From Chroococcidiopsis sp. CCMEE 29 (lineage in GTDB: Bacteria > Cyanobacteriota > Cyanobacteriia > Cyanobacteriales > Chroococcidiopsidaceae), in contig NZ_CP083762.1 in assembly GCF_023558375.1 (NCBI RefSeq), positions 1-64,000 on the forward strand: 64,000 bases of DNA, given 5' to 3'. Below are positions 34,087 through 43,653 of the stretch, piece after piece (positions within the stretch are counted from its first letter, which is position 1; each line of letters begins with the position of its first letter). Made by a program: the position numbers and the translations under genes. The notes under the pieces were generated by a model, which saw nothing but the letters and a program-made list of their open reading frames with translations, searched no databases and was not told where the DNA came from.

Positions 34087-35226
34087 CTAAAATTGAATTG
34101 CTGCAACGCCAATCAATAAGAGTCCAGCAATACAAGCCCCTGTCCATTGCATCAGGTTCCAACCGTAAGTGCCAGCGATCAATCCGAGGGACGCGCCCAA
34201 AAAAGTGGCTACCATAAACACGGTATTGAGACGGCTCCGAGCTTCGGGATCGAGACCGTATACTTTGACCTGATTGGCGATCAGTGCGCCTTGACTGCTC
34301 AGGTTTAATAAGACGCTGCCAATTACCAATCCCCAGAGTTGAGTGCTGAATTGCCAGAAGATTGCGTAAGCCGCGAGCGCTCCAACGATCGTCATCCCTA
34401 CAATTGAGCGCAGAATTTTTGTGGTTCCCCGATCGGCGATTCGACCTAACATCGGAGCTACTAGAATTCCAACAATGCCTACTAACCCAAATAAACCAAT
34501 GGCATTGCTGCCATAAGAGTAAGGGGGACGAGTGAGTAAAAATGCCAGCGTTGACCAAAACACGCTAAATGCACCAAACAACATAGCTTGAATCAAACTG
34601 GCTTCCCGCAATACAGGCTGAGATACGACCAATCTCCATAGCGATTGGAGTAACGCGCCATAGCTCAACTTCAACTTGGGTTGATATTGTGGGAGCAACT
34701 GACTCGATGCAATCGCTAGCAGCAGCATTACACTACCTGCCATCCAATAAATATCGCGCCAGCTAAACTGTTCCCCAATCCAACCGCCGATCGGTCTTGC
34801 CAGCAAAATGCCTACAAATAGAGCGCTCATCAAATTGCCAATGACTTTGCCTTGGGCACTTGGTGAAGCTAGTTGAGTGGCAAAGGGCAAAAGAATTTGA
34901 GCGACGACTGTCGTGGCACCAATGGCAAAACTCGTGAAAATCAATATATTGAGGCTGGAAGACAATGCTGCCGCAAATAAGGTGATAGATGTCGCAAATA
35001 GCATGATGACAATGAATTGCCGTTGCTCTACCCGATCGCCCAAGGGTACAAACAGCAGTAACCCAGATGCATATCCTAATTGGGTGAGCGTGGGCATCCA
35101 ACCAACCTCAGCCACGCTAACCTGAAAACTGCGAGCTATCGAAGCTAGAATCGGTTGATTGTAATAAAGATTGGCAACTGCAAACGCGCAAACAATCGCC
35201 ATTAGCCAAAAGGTTTGAGGTTTCAT
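34087..35226 (-). CDS. MFS-family exporter
   Basis: 379 residues, about 12 hydrophobic helices. The MFS motif A-like loop is GDRVEQRQF near 63 and the second half has GRIADRGTTK. N-terminus MKPQTFWLMAIVCAFAVANLYYNQPIL resembles drug/sugar-type MFS transporters related to YdhP/AraJ-like efflux proteins. No frame lesion. It sits between the broken old yellow enzyme and the split YtkA-like gene on the minus strand; spacing of 80 bases from the enzyme suggests a former operon for detoxification. Substrate unknown. Confidence 0.85.
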   Translation of the reverse strand: MKPQTFWLMAIVCAFAVANLYYNQPILASIARSFQVSVAEVGWMPTLTQLGYASGLLLFVPLGDRVEQRQFIVIMLFATSITLFAAALSSSLNILIFTSFAIGATTVVAQILLPFATQLASPSAQGKVIGNLMSALFVGILLARPIGGWIGEQFSWRDIYWMAGSVMLLLAIASSQLLPQYQPKLKLSYGALLQSLWRLVVSQPVLREASLIQAMLFGAFSVFWSTLAFLLTRPPYSYGSNAIGLFGLVGIVGILVAPMLGRIADRGTTKILRSIVGMTIVGALAAYAIFWQFSTQLWGLVIGSVLLNLSSQGALIANQVKVYGLDPEARSRLNTVFMVATFLGASLGLIAGTYGWNLMQWTGACIAGLLLIGVAAIQF

Positions 35227-35352
35227 GGAGCCTCAGTTGCTTCTTTTTGATTGGGGCATAAATTCTTGAGTCTGTTACAGAATGGATTCATCAAACCGTT
35301 TCGGAAAATTTTGAAAACCTATCAAAGGCAGGGTGGTTTAGTTTGATTACGT

Positions 35353-35620
35353 TTATGGCTCAGCAACTCGGATAACAAAGGGGAGGGTAACAACCTGCCC
35401 ATCGCGCTGCAACTGCGCCCAGATTTTGTAAAGTCCAGCACGAGGAAAGCTCGTATGTGCGCTAATTTGCGCGGGAGTGGCATGGACTGAGTGCAATTCA
35501 CCAGAATGTGTCTGTTGATGAGCAGGAGATAAAACAGCATGACTGGGATGATGGGCGGCCGATGCTTCGTCGTGTTCCATTGGATGGACGTGCAAAAACT
35601 CTGTGCCGTCTTCGCTGATA
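35353..35620 (-). pseudogene. YtkA/FixH-like protein, 3' part (split by IS630)
   Basis: Encodes ISEDGTEFLHVHPMEHDEA and a His-rich loop (HHPSHAVLSPAHQQTHSGEL), then an Ig-like beta domain (FPRAGLYKIWAQLQRDGQV). It completes the gene whose 5' part lies at 36808-37361: joining at the TA target gives AHFVIISEDGTEFLHVHP in frame. The His-rich stretch may bind copper. Confidence 0.82.
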
Positions 35621-36805
35621 AGCTAATGGACTTCTAAAAGAGATAGAATTAAAATATTAAAGCTTCAGAAGAGCTTGGACTATGCCTGCAAAGGGGTTTT
35701 TAAATCAAGAACAGAAAGAACGTCTGCAAGCGGTAGTGCGAGAAGGCGATCGTCCTCGATTGCGAGAACATGCCCTGATTCTCCTGCTACAAAATGATGG
35801 CAAAACTTATCAAGAGATTGTTAATTTCATCGGTTGTAGTTACCGTAGTGTGGCTTACTGGTGTGTGCATGGAGACCCCGAGAATCTCGATAGTTTACGA
35901 GATAAACGCGAGCAGGGCAACTACCGAAAGGCGACTGAGCAATATATTGAATTGCTCCTAGAAGTGGTCGAGAAAGCTCCGAGTGAACTTGGTTATGAAT
36001 TTGGCAGATGGACAACTGGGCGATTATCAACTTATCTGCTAGAACAGACCGGGATTAAGCTGAGTAGCAAGCAAATTAGTCGAATATTGCAAAAAAAAGT
36101 ATGTGTACATCTGGGCGAAATACAGCTTAGAGGATAAGCAAGATGCGACCAAACGAGTGGTATTTCGAGAGAAATTAGAGACCGATCTGAAAGCAGGGCA
36201 GGTAGCGCCGGAGCTTTTCCAGGTATGGTTTTGGGATGAGACCGGCTTTAGTTTACGAGTGCTACGGCGTAAGTGCTGGACACGCCGAGGTTGGCGAAGA
36301 AAAGTTACAGGTCAAAGGAGTCGAGGGCGAGTAAATGTCATGGGTGGGCTGCGTTATCATGACCGAAAACGCTTGTGCTATTTTATTGACAAAGGCAAGG
36401 GAGAGAGTTTTTTTGAGCAGTTGGAATTACTGAATGAATTTGTTAAACAAGAATGGATTGAGCAAGGAAATGACTCTGAGCTTTATGAAAAGACAGGTCC
36501 GAGAGTTCTAGTAATTTTGGATAATGCCAGCTATCACAAACGTGAAGATATCGTTGAGAAAATAGAGCAAGCACTACCAAACATTCACTTGTGTTTTTTA
36601 CCTGCTTATAGCCCGGACTTCAATTTAATTGAATTAGTGTGGCATTCCTGTAAAGAGTTTATTGCACATCGGCTATTTCAGTCCGTGGGGCAACTTAAAG
36701 AACTCCTGCATAGGTTACTCAATCAGGGAGAATTAGTAATTAATTGGAATAGAAGAATCCGTAATAAGGGAAATAGAGCAATTGCAGATTAGATGTCTAG
36801 TAGCT
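35621..36805 (+). mobile_element. IS630-family element (second type)
   Basis: 1185 bp, with imperfect terminal repeats AGCTAATGGACTTCTAAA / AGCTACTAGACATCTAAT, flanked by TA on both sides (35619-35620 and 36806-36807). The transposase frame contains a +1 break in an 8-A run at 36091-36098. Single copy in this window. Confidence 0.88.
35682..36792 (+). pseudogene. IS630-family transposase with frame break in A-run
   Basis: N-terminal part to 36137: helix-turn-helix DGKTYQEIVNFIGCSYRSVAYW and a winged-helix linker; the second frame from about 36100 carries the DDE domain: WFWDETGFSLR, VILDNASYHKRE, FLPAYSPDFNLIELVW. With one A fewer in the run (7 instead of 8), the two parts read straight through as LQKKKYVYIWAKYSLEDK. 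IS630 elements sometimes use slippage at such runs, so programmed frameshifting cannot be excluded; otherwise the gene is broken. Confidence 0.8.
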
Positions 36806-36807
36806 TA

Positions 36808-37361
36808 ATGACAAAGTGGGCGAGGGCACCCAGGTAAGGTTGAAGATCTGTGACCAGCTCATCAGTCTGCTCATCTTCAACAACAAAGTCGAGCAGCACA
36901 GCTTCACCCGCACGCAGGGGTTGATTTGCCCTCATTGTGACTCGTAAGCCATTTGCTGTTTTTGTAGGGTTTTCATCTTCGATCGGGGCGATCGCCTCAC
37001 GCGCTTCTCCACGAATTTGCAGGCTGAGTCGGTCAACAACTTGGTGAGTGTCCGGGGTGTAATCGACGTAGAGCCAATAATTACCAGCCTGTGGAAAGAT
37101 ATGCGTCACGCGAAAACTGCCATCCGCCCCTTGTTTTGGATGCAGATGATAGAATTCATTGAGATCGTCGGATATGATTAGCAAGTGCATTGCTTGTTCG
37201 TGGACGATTTGGACATCACGCACAACCTCCCCCTCCGCATTTTGTATGGTAAAAACAAGTGCTACTGTCTCGCCCGCATTAACTTCGGCAGGCTGTGATT
37301 TGAATTCAGTGCGGTAAACACGTGCAGTTGTAGTTGCAAGCGTATTTTCGGCTAAAGTCAT
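36808..37361 (-). pseudogene. YtkA/FixH-like protein, 5' part (split by IS630)
   Basis: From ATG 37361 (agaggattgaaatt upstream). Two Ig-like beta domains: residues 1-100 (QPAEVNAGETVALVFTIQN, MHLLIISDDLNEFYHLHP) and 115-185 (RAGEAVLLDFVVEDEQ, YLGALAHFVI). The two His-rich HLHP/HVHP motifs (the second is in the 3' part) fit a copper-binding protein of the YtkA/FixH kind. No signal peptide. The promoter at 37392-37423 places it in the copper regulon. Disrupted by IS630 at 36805. Confidence 0.82.
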
Positions 37362-37391
37362 AATTTCAATCCTCTGCAATAAACTACTTTC

Positions 37392-37423
37392 ATCTTGAAA
37401 TCTCTAGTACACTGGAGAGTCAA
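37392..37423 (-). promoter_or_regulatory. copper MerR promoter (YtkA-like gene)
   Basis: Minus strand: TTGACT (37418-37423), 20 bp with the dyad CTCCAGTGTACTAGAG (37402-37417), -10 CAAGAT (37392-37397), 31 bases upstream of the start codon. Nearly identical to the promoter at 32800-32831. Confidence 0.78.
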
Positions 37424-37455
37424 GAAAGACCATCGAGCAAGAATTTTTGTGGCGA

Positions 37456-38437
37456 CTACCGCGTAGTCGCAGCACCATCAAAGCGCTTTGTGCCATAGAC
37501 AAATTGAGAGTTTTCTCCCAGTGCTTGACCGTGTTTCATCAAATGCAACCCATAGGCAAGTTGCTCTGGTTCCCAGGTATCTAAAGCTTGAGGAACGTGA
37601 TGGTTCTGTTCGAGTAGAGCATCTACAAGGGCGATTGCATTAGCAGCAGCTTTCGAGGTGCTGGCAGCAGTGTGGGGTCGAGGAATGAAGGCAGCATCAC
37701 CAACTAAGGCGACTCGTCCAAAGATCGTTTGCGGTACTCCTAAGTCTAAAATTGCCTGCACAAAGGGTTCTTTTGTGGCAGCAACCAGCTTTTGAAAGGG
37801 TGGAGCCAGTACCGCGTCAGCATAGGATCGCATCTCTTGCTCGACAATGGGAGCTAAAAGTCCTGGAGGAACTGAATAATCTCGCCGTCTTCCTTCTTTG
37901 TCAGTCAGAATTTGGGGTAGTTCCGTCGTTTCGTCATAGTTGACATACCAAACCCAGTTAAAGCGGCGTTCTCCGCGTACAAGCGATTCATTCTCACCTG
38001 GAACCACATATTGCAGAATGTGGGAATTGGGAAACTGGAAGAAGACAAACCGTTCTGTAAAGAGATCGGCTGTCAGTGGGTCAAGATCGGATTCATCCAC
38101 TAATCCTCGATAGCCAACGTATCCTGCATAGTGATAGTGGTAATTGGGCAAAAGCAGTTGACGCACAGTTGAACCAGGCCCATCTGCACCAACAAGCAAT
38201 GCAGCAGTGACAGAGGTTCCATCTGCGAATATTGCGGTAACATCTTCATTGGTTTGCTGAATATCTGTCAGTTGCTTTCCAGTATGGTAGTGTTCGACTG
38301 GAAAATGCCGCCGCATCGATCCATAGAGCAGGTTCCAGGATGTTAAGGTTTGACGCATGGGCATTCGCATTTTAATACTGCCATCTCGGTTGAGGTAATA
38401 GCGTTCCCGTGCAATGACACCCAGCGAATCAACTGGA
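37456..38437 (-). pseudogene. FAD-dependent monooxygenase, 5' end lost to IS1
   Basis: Open frame of about 326 residues without a start: it begins at the IS1 boundary (38437), encoding PVDSLGVIARERYYLNRDGS. Remaining motifs are LLVGADGPGSTVRQLL (DG motif) and VALVGDAAFIPRPHTAAST (FAD-ribityl GD motif). The N-terminal GxGxxG dinucleotide fold is missing, so the enzyme is dead. The remaining length fits flavin hydroxylases of the PHBH/2,6-dihydroxypyridine type. An internal ATG at 38370 cannot restore the FAD site. Confidence 0.85.
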
Positions 38438-38516
38438 GGTAGTGTTTTAGATTTGTTAAAAAGCGAGTTGAAAAAGGTAGATAAAGGTTAAAGTTTAATC
38501 AGTAGCTTGACGAAGA

Positions 38517-38861
38517 ATGATGACTGTTTGGCTAGCCATTCACTGTCCCCATTGCCAAAGTACGGATGTGAAGAAACACGGGACATCTTCCAATGGTAAA
38601 AGACGTTATCGTTGCCTCAATCCTGATTGTCCGTATGAAACCTTCAGTCAAAGTATAGATTACCCAGGCCGGAGACGAGAAGTCAAACAACAAATTGTGG
38701 AAATGACCCTCAATGGTAGTGGGGTGAGAGATATCGCCCGCGTGTTGCATGTCAGCACAGCTACAGTCATCCAAGAATTAAAAAAAAATTCCCCAATTGC
38801 AATGCGTCAATCAGTTGCTGTTGAGCCAACTCCAACTCGACCAAGTGGAGGTAGTGGTTAA
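38517..38861 (+). CDS. insA: IS1 InsA-type protein
   Basis: 114 residues. Zinc-ribbon start CPHCQSTDVKKHG and C-x4-C (RCLNPDCPYETF), helix-turn-helix VRDIARVLHVSTATVIQEL, with the overlap to insB at a 9-A run (38780-38788) where -1 frameshifting makes the transposase. The C-terminal PTPTRPSGGSG belongs to the zero frame only. Confidence 0.85.
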   Translation: MMTVWLAIHCPHCQSTDVKKHGTSSNGKRRYRCLNPDCPYETFSQSIDYPGRRREVKQQIVEMTLNGSGVRDIARVLHVSTATVIQELKKNSPIAMRQSVAVEPTPTRPSGGSG

Positions 38862-39291
38862 GCAGGCCCAAACAGACGATGAGCCTGGAGTAGACGAATC
38901 TGAACTGGATGAGATGTGGAGCTACGTGGGGAAGAAGACAAATCCTCGATGGTTATGGCATGCTATTGACCGAAAGACAGGGAAAGTACTGGCTTATGTC
39001 TTTGGAGGGCGAAAAGATGAAGTTTTCCTTCAACTTAAGGCATTATTAGACCCGTTTGGAATCAAACGATATTGCACGGATGGATGGGGAGCCTATGAGC
39101 GTCATCTTCCAGTTGAGCTTCATGAGGTAGGGAAGCGGAAAACCCAGAGGATTGAACGCAAGCATTTGAGGTTGAGAACGAGAATTAAGCGACTAATGCG
39201 CAAGACGATTTGCTTTTCCAAGACAGAGTTGATGCATGATTTGGTAATTGGGTTGTTTATCAATCGCTATGAATTTGGTCTACCAATTTAG
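38797..39291 (+). CDS. insB: IS1 InsB-type transposase (catalytic frame)
   Basis: 164 residues in the -1 frame. DDE motifs: ELDEMWSYVGKK, YCTDGWGAYERHLP and a late Glu in KTQRIERKHLRLR; ends FINRYEFGLPI. It is expressed as a fusion to insA through the A-run. Complete. Confidence 0.85.
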   Translation: MQCVNQLLLSQLQLDQVEVVVKQAQTDDEPGVDESELDEMWSYVGKKTNPRWLWHAIDRKTGKVLAYVFGGRKDEVFLQLKALLDPFGIKRYCTDGWGAYERHLPVELHEVGKRKTQRIERKHLRLRTRIKRLMRKTICFSKTELMHDLVIGLFINRYEFGLPI

Positions 39292-39443
39292 CGTAAATTA
39301 ACAAATCTAAAACACTACCCCTAAATGCACTGATGATATTTAATAACAGCCATTCACCCTACTTTGGAATTCTGAAGGAATTACTCAAGATTAATCATTG
39401 ATTCCTGCCAACTTTATTAGAATATTGCTGTCTGGTTCGGAAT

Positions 39444-40346
39444 TCAGAAAGTTTTACGATAACCGCTAGGCGTTGTCCCTGTGAACTTACGAAATTGAAT
39501 CGTGAGTTGGTTCTGACTGGAAAAGCCAACCTGCGCGGCGATCGCTGCCACGGCAAGCGAAGTCGTCCGCAGCAGATATTTTGCTCGCTCAAGTCGTTGT
39601 TGCATGACATATTGATATGGCGATATACCGAGTGATTGCTTAAACAATCGAGAGAAATAGTACTGACTCATCTCCAACTCATTTGCGATCGCACCAATGG
39701 TTAAATCTACCGCCAGGTTTTCATTAATGTATTCGATCGCTTGTTGTAACTTGCGTTGCGCTAGCCCGACCGTATCCTCGCGCAAAGGTTGCTGCCAGTT
39801 TGAATAATGCCTCAGCAGATGAATTGAGAGTGCGATCGTCAGCGAATCCGCAAACAACCGACTATTGAGCTGATTGGTTTCTAGTTCTGCTGCAAGCGCT
39901 CGCCCGATTTGGTCAATCAACGGGTCGTGCATGGCATGTTGAGGAATGAGTTCAACACGATCAACCGTGATAGATTCGTAAGCAACCTGGATCAGGCGAT
40001 CCGGCTCAAGAAATAGCAGGGAAAAGGGACTTTCCTGATTCCAATTTGCCTGATGCAGAATTGTTGCTGGCACAATCACGATATTCGTGCCGCCCCCAAA
40101 TTGCTCCTGCTGCCTGCGTCCATCAAACCAACGTTCTGCTTGAATCGTCAGATTAGGGCTGTGAATCAGAAGCATATGCCTAGTGTGAGCATACTCCGGT
40201 GTTTCCCAAGCAGGCTGCTGATGCTGTTGGATATAAAAGCCATTCCAGCCCAAGTTTGCGCTCGACCGCAGCGGTAGACGCGGCAAAATCTGCAAAACCT
40301 CATCTTCCTGGGTGAAGTCAACGGCTAAGGGCTGTGTTTCTGACAT
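39444..40346 (-). CDS. AraC-family transcriptional regulator
   Basis: 300 residues. Cupin-like sensor domain (about 1-190, including FGGGTNIVIVPATILHQAN) and a C-terminal double helix-turn-helix: LTIGAIANELEMSQYYFSRLFKQ and VAAIAAQVGFSSQNQLTIQFRKFTGTTPSGYRK. It is similar in order and sequence to the regulator at 59912-60808 (both start with the same kind of short N-terminal tail and end TTPxxxR). The downstream FAD monooxygenase (truncated) may have been a target; the IS1 copy A lies between. Likely activator of a small-molecule response. Confidence 0.88.
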   Translation of the reverse strand: MSETQPLAVDFTQEDEVLQILPRLPLRSSANLGWNGFYIQQHQQPAWETPEYAHTRHMLLIHSPNLTIQAERWFDGRRQQEQFGGGTNIVIVPATILHQANWNQESPFSLLFLEPDRLIQVAYESITVDRVELIPQHAMHDPLIDQIGRALAAELETNQLNSRLFADSLTIALSIHLLRHYSNWQQPLREDTVGLAQRKLQQAIEYINENLAVDLTIGAIANELEMSQYYFSRLFKQSLGISPYQYVMQQRLERAKYLLRTTSLAVAAIAAQVGFSSQNQLTIQFRKFTGTTPSGYRKTF

Positions 40347-40387
40347 TGCGCTTACCTTTGATAAATTAATGACGATAATATCGCAAG

Positions 40388-40419
40388 GGTAGTGTCTTAG
40401 ATTTGTTGTTAGGCTGGTA
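40388..40419 (+). mobile_element. IS1-type terminal repeat remnant
   Basis: GGTAGTGTCTTAGATTTGTT matches the IS1 copy A end with one difference; a matching ACACTACC is found at 41323-41330, just right of the IS1-like element at 40420-41322. Only about 40 bp remain in total, as if the interior were replaced by the other element. Confidence 0.5.
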
Positions 40420-41322
40420 GGTCGTGCAACAAAAATCTGTGGGATGGGTCTAAAGAGGACAGTAGTGATTTCTAGTCATCCTCATGAACTGTCTGTTGTG
40501 CGGTCACGATAAGGTTCACAAACACGGCAAAACTGAAAAAGGACACCAACGATATAAATGTCCCCACTGTGGCCAGACCTTCCCCGAACACTTTGATACT
40601 CTTTACTATGGCCGCCATCTTAGTCTTGATGAAGTTCATACGATACTTCAATCTCACGTCGAAGGCAGTAGCCTGCGGGGAGTCAGCCGTATCAGCGGGC
40701 GGGCTTACGGCACGGTGGCTTCCCTGGTGCGAGCGGCTAGCCAGAAGGCTCAGATGCTTCACAATCAAGGGGTGAAGCAAATCGAAGCAGAGGAAATCAG
40801 TGGTGACGAGATGTGGTCGTTCATCGAAAAAAACAGAAGAACTGCCAGCCGGAAGAGTTGATGGCAGGAGACTGCTGGATTTGGCTGAGTTTAGCCTCAG
40901 ACAGCGGATTAATTCTGGCAGCGCGAGTGGGCAAGCGCACCGATGCTCTCTTGGAAGAGTTGTTAGTCTCCACCGAAGGCAAAACAGACTGCGACATTTG
41001 GAACACTGATGGCTGGAGAGGTTACGAACGAGTCCTTCCCGAAACAATCCACCACCAAGTGGGTAAGCGGAGAACTCAGCGCCTGGACAGAACCAATGGA
41101 ATTTTGCGACAGCAGACGGGAAGGTGGCATCGCCTTCAGAACAAGTTTGGCAAGGTTTGGGAGCAAACGAAAGTAACGGCGAGGCTAGTTGTCAGTTATT
41201 TCAATTGGATCTGGGAGAATAGCCGCTCGGGGACGACGGCGGCTCAGAGGGCACGATTAACGGAGTGGATATGGACTTGGGATGACTTAGTTGCCTATCC
41301 CACAGTTTTTTGATGCACGACC
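40420..41322 (+). mobile_element. IS1-like element (second type), copy 1 of 2
   Basis: 903 bp with imperfect inverted repeats GGTCGTGCAACAAAAATCTG / GGTCGTGCATCAAAAAACTG. The second copy at 58959-59861 has the same length and protein sequence. No target duplication at either copy. Two frames joined at an A-AAA-AAC slippery site (40827-40834). Confidence 0.88.
40484..41313 (+). CDS. IS1-like transposase (frameshifted pair)
   Basis: First frame 40484-40861: zinc ribbon LLCGHDKVHKHGKTEKGHQRYKC then a helix-turn-helix region LDEVHTILQ ... RAYGTVASLV. Second frame about 40813-41313: SDGLILAARVGKRTD-like core, TDGWRGYERVLP and the C-terminal WIWENSRSG. The A-AAA-AAC site at 40827-40834 allows -1 frameshifting so that EKKQKNCQPEELMAG reads through, as in IS1. 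Complete; therefore coded as one unit. Confidence 0.85.
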
Positions 41323-41397
41323 ACACTACCCAATTAATCTCAAATCCAATCCCCGTGAGCATTTCTAAATAATACTTAACGTATTACATACTAAACA

Positions 41398-41763
41398 GTG
41401 GACACGAAGCGCGTTTCAGGCGATATGGCACTAAATTACACGTATCTCGGCTCAACCCCGAATTCGTGTCTCAAATTTTTGGAGTTGCTGCATAACCTGA
41501 GCCGATTGAAAAGGAGCGTTTGTTCTCAAGCAGTTTTTGCAACACAACCGATTGCACAACATCCAGGATGGAATCAAGCAAACGGGTGGAAACAGGCGTA
41601 CAACCATTTGCGAGTGGTGATTCAACCCAGTGTGATTTTGAATGTGCTCGAACCCTGGTTGAATCTGTTTCCGATTCCACGCTTATCAGCGGGGTTAGAG
41701 TGCTTGGTTGTGCTGATGAATCGCTTTCCTAGCAGCCTGCCGCACTCTGATAACTCCCCATAA
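41398..41763 (+). pseudogene. possible transposase C-terminal remnant
   Basis: The last 80 residues (AQHPGWNQANGWKQAYN, LEPWLNLFPIPRLSAGLECLVVLMNRFPSS) look like a real protein end; the first 40 do not. I cannot name the family. GTG at 41398 has no ribosome-binding site. Probably debris of an older element. Confidence 0.3.
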
Positions 41764-41781
41764 TTCCTACTTTTCCTCTGC

Positions 41782-41939
41782 CTAGAGTGACTGAAGAGCG
41801 TTACGCCACTCTGTATAAAGCAATACTTGAGCGAAGTTATCTGGTTTCAAGTCTACTTGCTGTTTCTCGGTCAGGATGAGCGCGATCTTTTCCTCATAAT
41901 AAGCAGCTTCATTGATGAAGATAGGGTAGACCACCGTTT
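41782..41939 (-). pseudogene. unknown protein, C-terminal fragment cut by IS1 copy B
   Basis: Minus strand encodes [20 protein letters not shown] and continues to EWRNALQSL before a stop at 41782. The upstream part is cut by the IS1 element at 41940. Codon use looks protein-like. No matching N-terminal part is found on the other side of that IS1 copy. Family unknown. Confidence 0.35.
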
Positions 41940-41969
41940 GGTAGTGTTTTAGATTTGTTAATTTACGCT

Positions 41970-42147
41970 AAATTGGTAGACCAAATTCATAGCGATTGAT
42001 AAACAACCCAATTACCAAATCATGCATCAACTCTGTCTTGGAAAAGCAAATCGTCTTGCGCATTAGTCGCTTAATTCTCGTTCTCAACCTCAAATGCTTG
42101 CGTTCAATCCTCTGGGTTTTCCGCTTCCCTACCTCATGAAGCTCAAC
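41970..42147 (-). pseudogene. insB: IS1 InsB, 3' part
   Basis: C-terminal part of the catalytic frame (HEVGKRKTQRIERKHLRLR to the final FINRYEFGLPI), separated from the 5' part by ISKra4 copy 2. Sequence equals copy A. Confidence 0.8.
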
Positions 42148-42244
42148 GAGTGCATCTCAATTTTGTAGTGAGTATAAGTGCTTAGGCGTATGTTTTGAAG
42201 ACAGCGCTAAACTTTGAGCATTGCTCCTTTAGCCAATAAGACAG

Positions 42245-42475
42245 ATGGAAGCTGACAAAAAAGCCCAAATTCAAGCTCACGCTCGTGCTATTGCCGCCCT
42301 GCTATACGAAGAAACCGACCCAGAGCAGGTGAAAACACTCGCAGGGATTGAGACGGCGGTGCGGAGACATCTGCTAGAACATGTCACTCCAGAGATGGGA
42401 AATTTTTTATCGCAACAAGCAGCGGTACAACGAGCGGACGACAGCGCAGCCTTGAGAGCATCCTCGGACGATTGA
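42245..42475 (+). CDS. ISKra4 transposase, N-terminal frame (copy 2)
   Basis: Identical to 30678-30908. Confidence 0.8.
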   Translation: MEADKKAQIQAHARAIAALLYEETDPEQVKTLAGIETAVRRHLLEHVTPEMGNFLSQQAAVQRADDSAALRASSDD

Positions 42476-43305
42476 GAGTCAGTGAGAAACAAGCCCAAAT
42501 TCTGGAGGTCAAAGCCTACAGCCGCTGGAGTCCTTACCTGGAGAGGTGCTGTTTGTTGGTGAGCGCCAATGAGTCCTATGAGCGGACAGCGGAAGACATC
42601 GAGATCCTGACTGGGGTCAAGGTTTCTCATAGCACCCAACAGCGGTTGGTGCATCGTCAAACCTTGGAGCAACTACAGATAGAGCAAGCGGTGGATGAAA
42701 TCAGTATAGACGGGGGCAAGGTACGACTGCGAACTCCCCAAGGACAGCCCAGTGAATGGCGAGACTACAAAGGGGTGAATCTGCACGAGGGCTGCGTCGG
42801 TGCGTTTTTTCAGGACAATGAACGTTTAGTGAACTGGGTTAATGCCCAACCTTTTTCTGACCCGTTGACTTGCTTGGGAGATGGTCATGATGGCATTTGG
42901 AATCTTTACGCACAGATTGGCATCTCCGCTCAAAGGCGTGAGATTTTAGACTGGTATCACCTGGTCGAAAATTTGGGCAAGGTAGGAGGTTCTCAGCAAC
43001 GCTTAGATGCGGCACAAGCCTGTCTATGGCAAGGGGATGTTGATGGGGCGATTGCACAGTTTAATGATTGGCAACACGAGCGAGTCACGACCTTTATTGC
43101 CTATCTCAACAAGCATCGGCACCGGATTGTCAACTATGGCTATTATCAAGCGGAAGGCATTTCAATTGGTTCAGGTGCGATTGAATCAACGGTCAAACAG
43201 ATAGGACGGCGAATTAAGATATCGGGGGCACAATGGAGCAAACACAATGTGCCGCAGGTGCTGAAGCAGCGCTGCGCCTACCTCAATGGACAGTTCTCAA
43301 AGTAA
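42472..43305 (+). CDS. ISKra4 transposase, catalytic frame (copy 2)
   Basis: Identical to 30905-31738; overlaps the first frame by 4 bases at the likely -1 frameshift site. Confidence 0.88.
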   Translation: MRVSEKQAQILEVKAYSRWSPYLERCCLLVSANESYERTAEDIEILTGVKVSHSTQQRLVHRQTLEQLQIEQAVDEISIDGGKVRLRTPQGQPSEWRDYKGVNLHEGCVGAFFQDNERLVNWVNAQPFSDPLTCLGDGHDGIWNLYAQIGISAQRREILDWYHLVENLGKVGGSQQRLDAAQACLWQGDVDGAIAQFNDWQHERVTTFIAYLNKHRHRIVNYGYYQAEGISIGSGAIESTVKQIGRRIKISGAQWSKHNVPQVLKQRCAYLNGQFSK

Positions 43306-43329
43306 GACCTACAAAACTGGGATGCACTC

Positions 43330-43653
43330 AAGCTCAACTGGAAGATGACGCTCATAGGCTCCCCATCCATCCGTGCAATATCGTTTGATTCCAAACGGGT
43401 CTAATAATGCCTTAAGTTGAAGGAAAACTTCATCTTTTCGCCCTCCAAAGACATAAGCCAGTACTTTCCCTGTCTTTCGGTCAATAGCATGCCATAACCA
43501 TCGAGGATTTGTCTTCTTCCCCACGTAGCTCCACATCTCATCCAGTTCAGATTCGTCTACTCCAGGCTCATCGTCTGTTTGGGCCTGCTTAACCACTACC
43601 TCCACTTGGTCGAGTTGGAGTTGGCTCAACAGCAACTGATTGACGCATTGCAA
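43330..43653 (-). pseudogene. insB: IS1 InsB, 5' part
   Basis: Catalytic frame up to GWGAYERHLPVEL, then cut by ISKra4. The DDE motifs EMWSYVGKK and TDGWGAYER are retained but the last acidic residue lies on the other side, so no active protein. Confidence 0.8.

Larger units (their letters stand above)
38438..39319 (+). mobile_element. IS1-family element, copy A
   Basis: 882 bp with inverted repeats GGTAGTGTTTTAGATTTGTT at both ends. No target duplication is visible (left flank ends aactgga, right flank starts cctaaat), so the flanks were recombined. Complete insA and insB frames. A second copy at 41940-44012 has the same 882 bp after removing its nested ISKra4. Confidence 0.9.
42148..43329 (+). 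mobile_element. ISKra4-family element, copy 2 of 2
   Basis: Same 1182 bp and ends as copy 1 (30581-31762). Flanked by a 9-bp duplication AAGCTCAAC (42139-42147, 43330-43338). Inserted in the insB gene of IS1 copy B. Confidence 0.92.

Noticed and set aside
34019-34558. 179-codon minus frame overlapping the MFS gene
   Set aside because: Trp/Ser/Arg-rich shadow in another frame of the same strand.
40472-41047. 191-codon minus frame inside the IS1-like element (and its copy at 59011-59586)
   Set aside because: Antisense to a well-supported transposase, no recognisable domain, no ribosome-binding site; a coding shadow.
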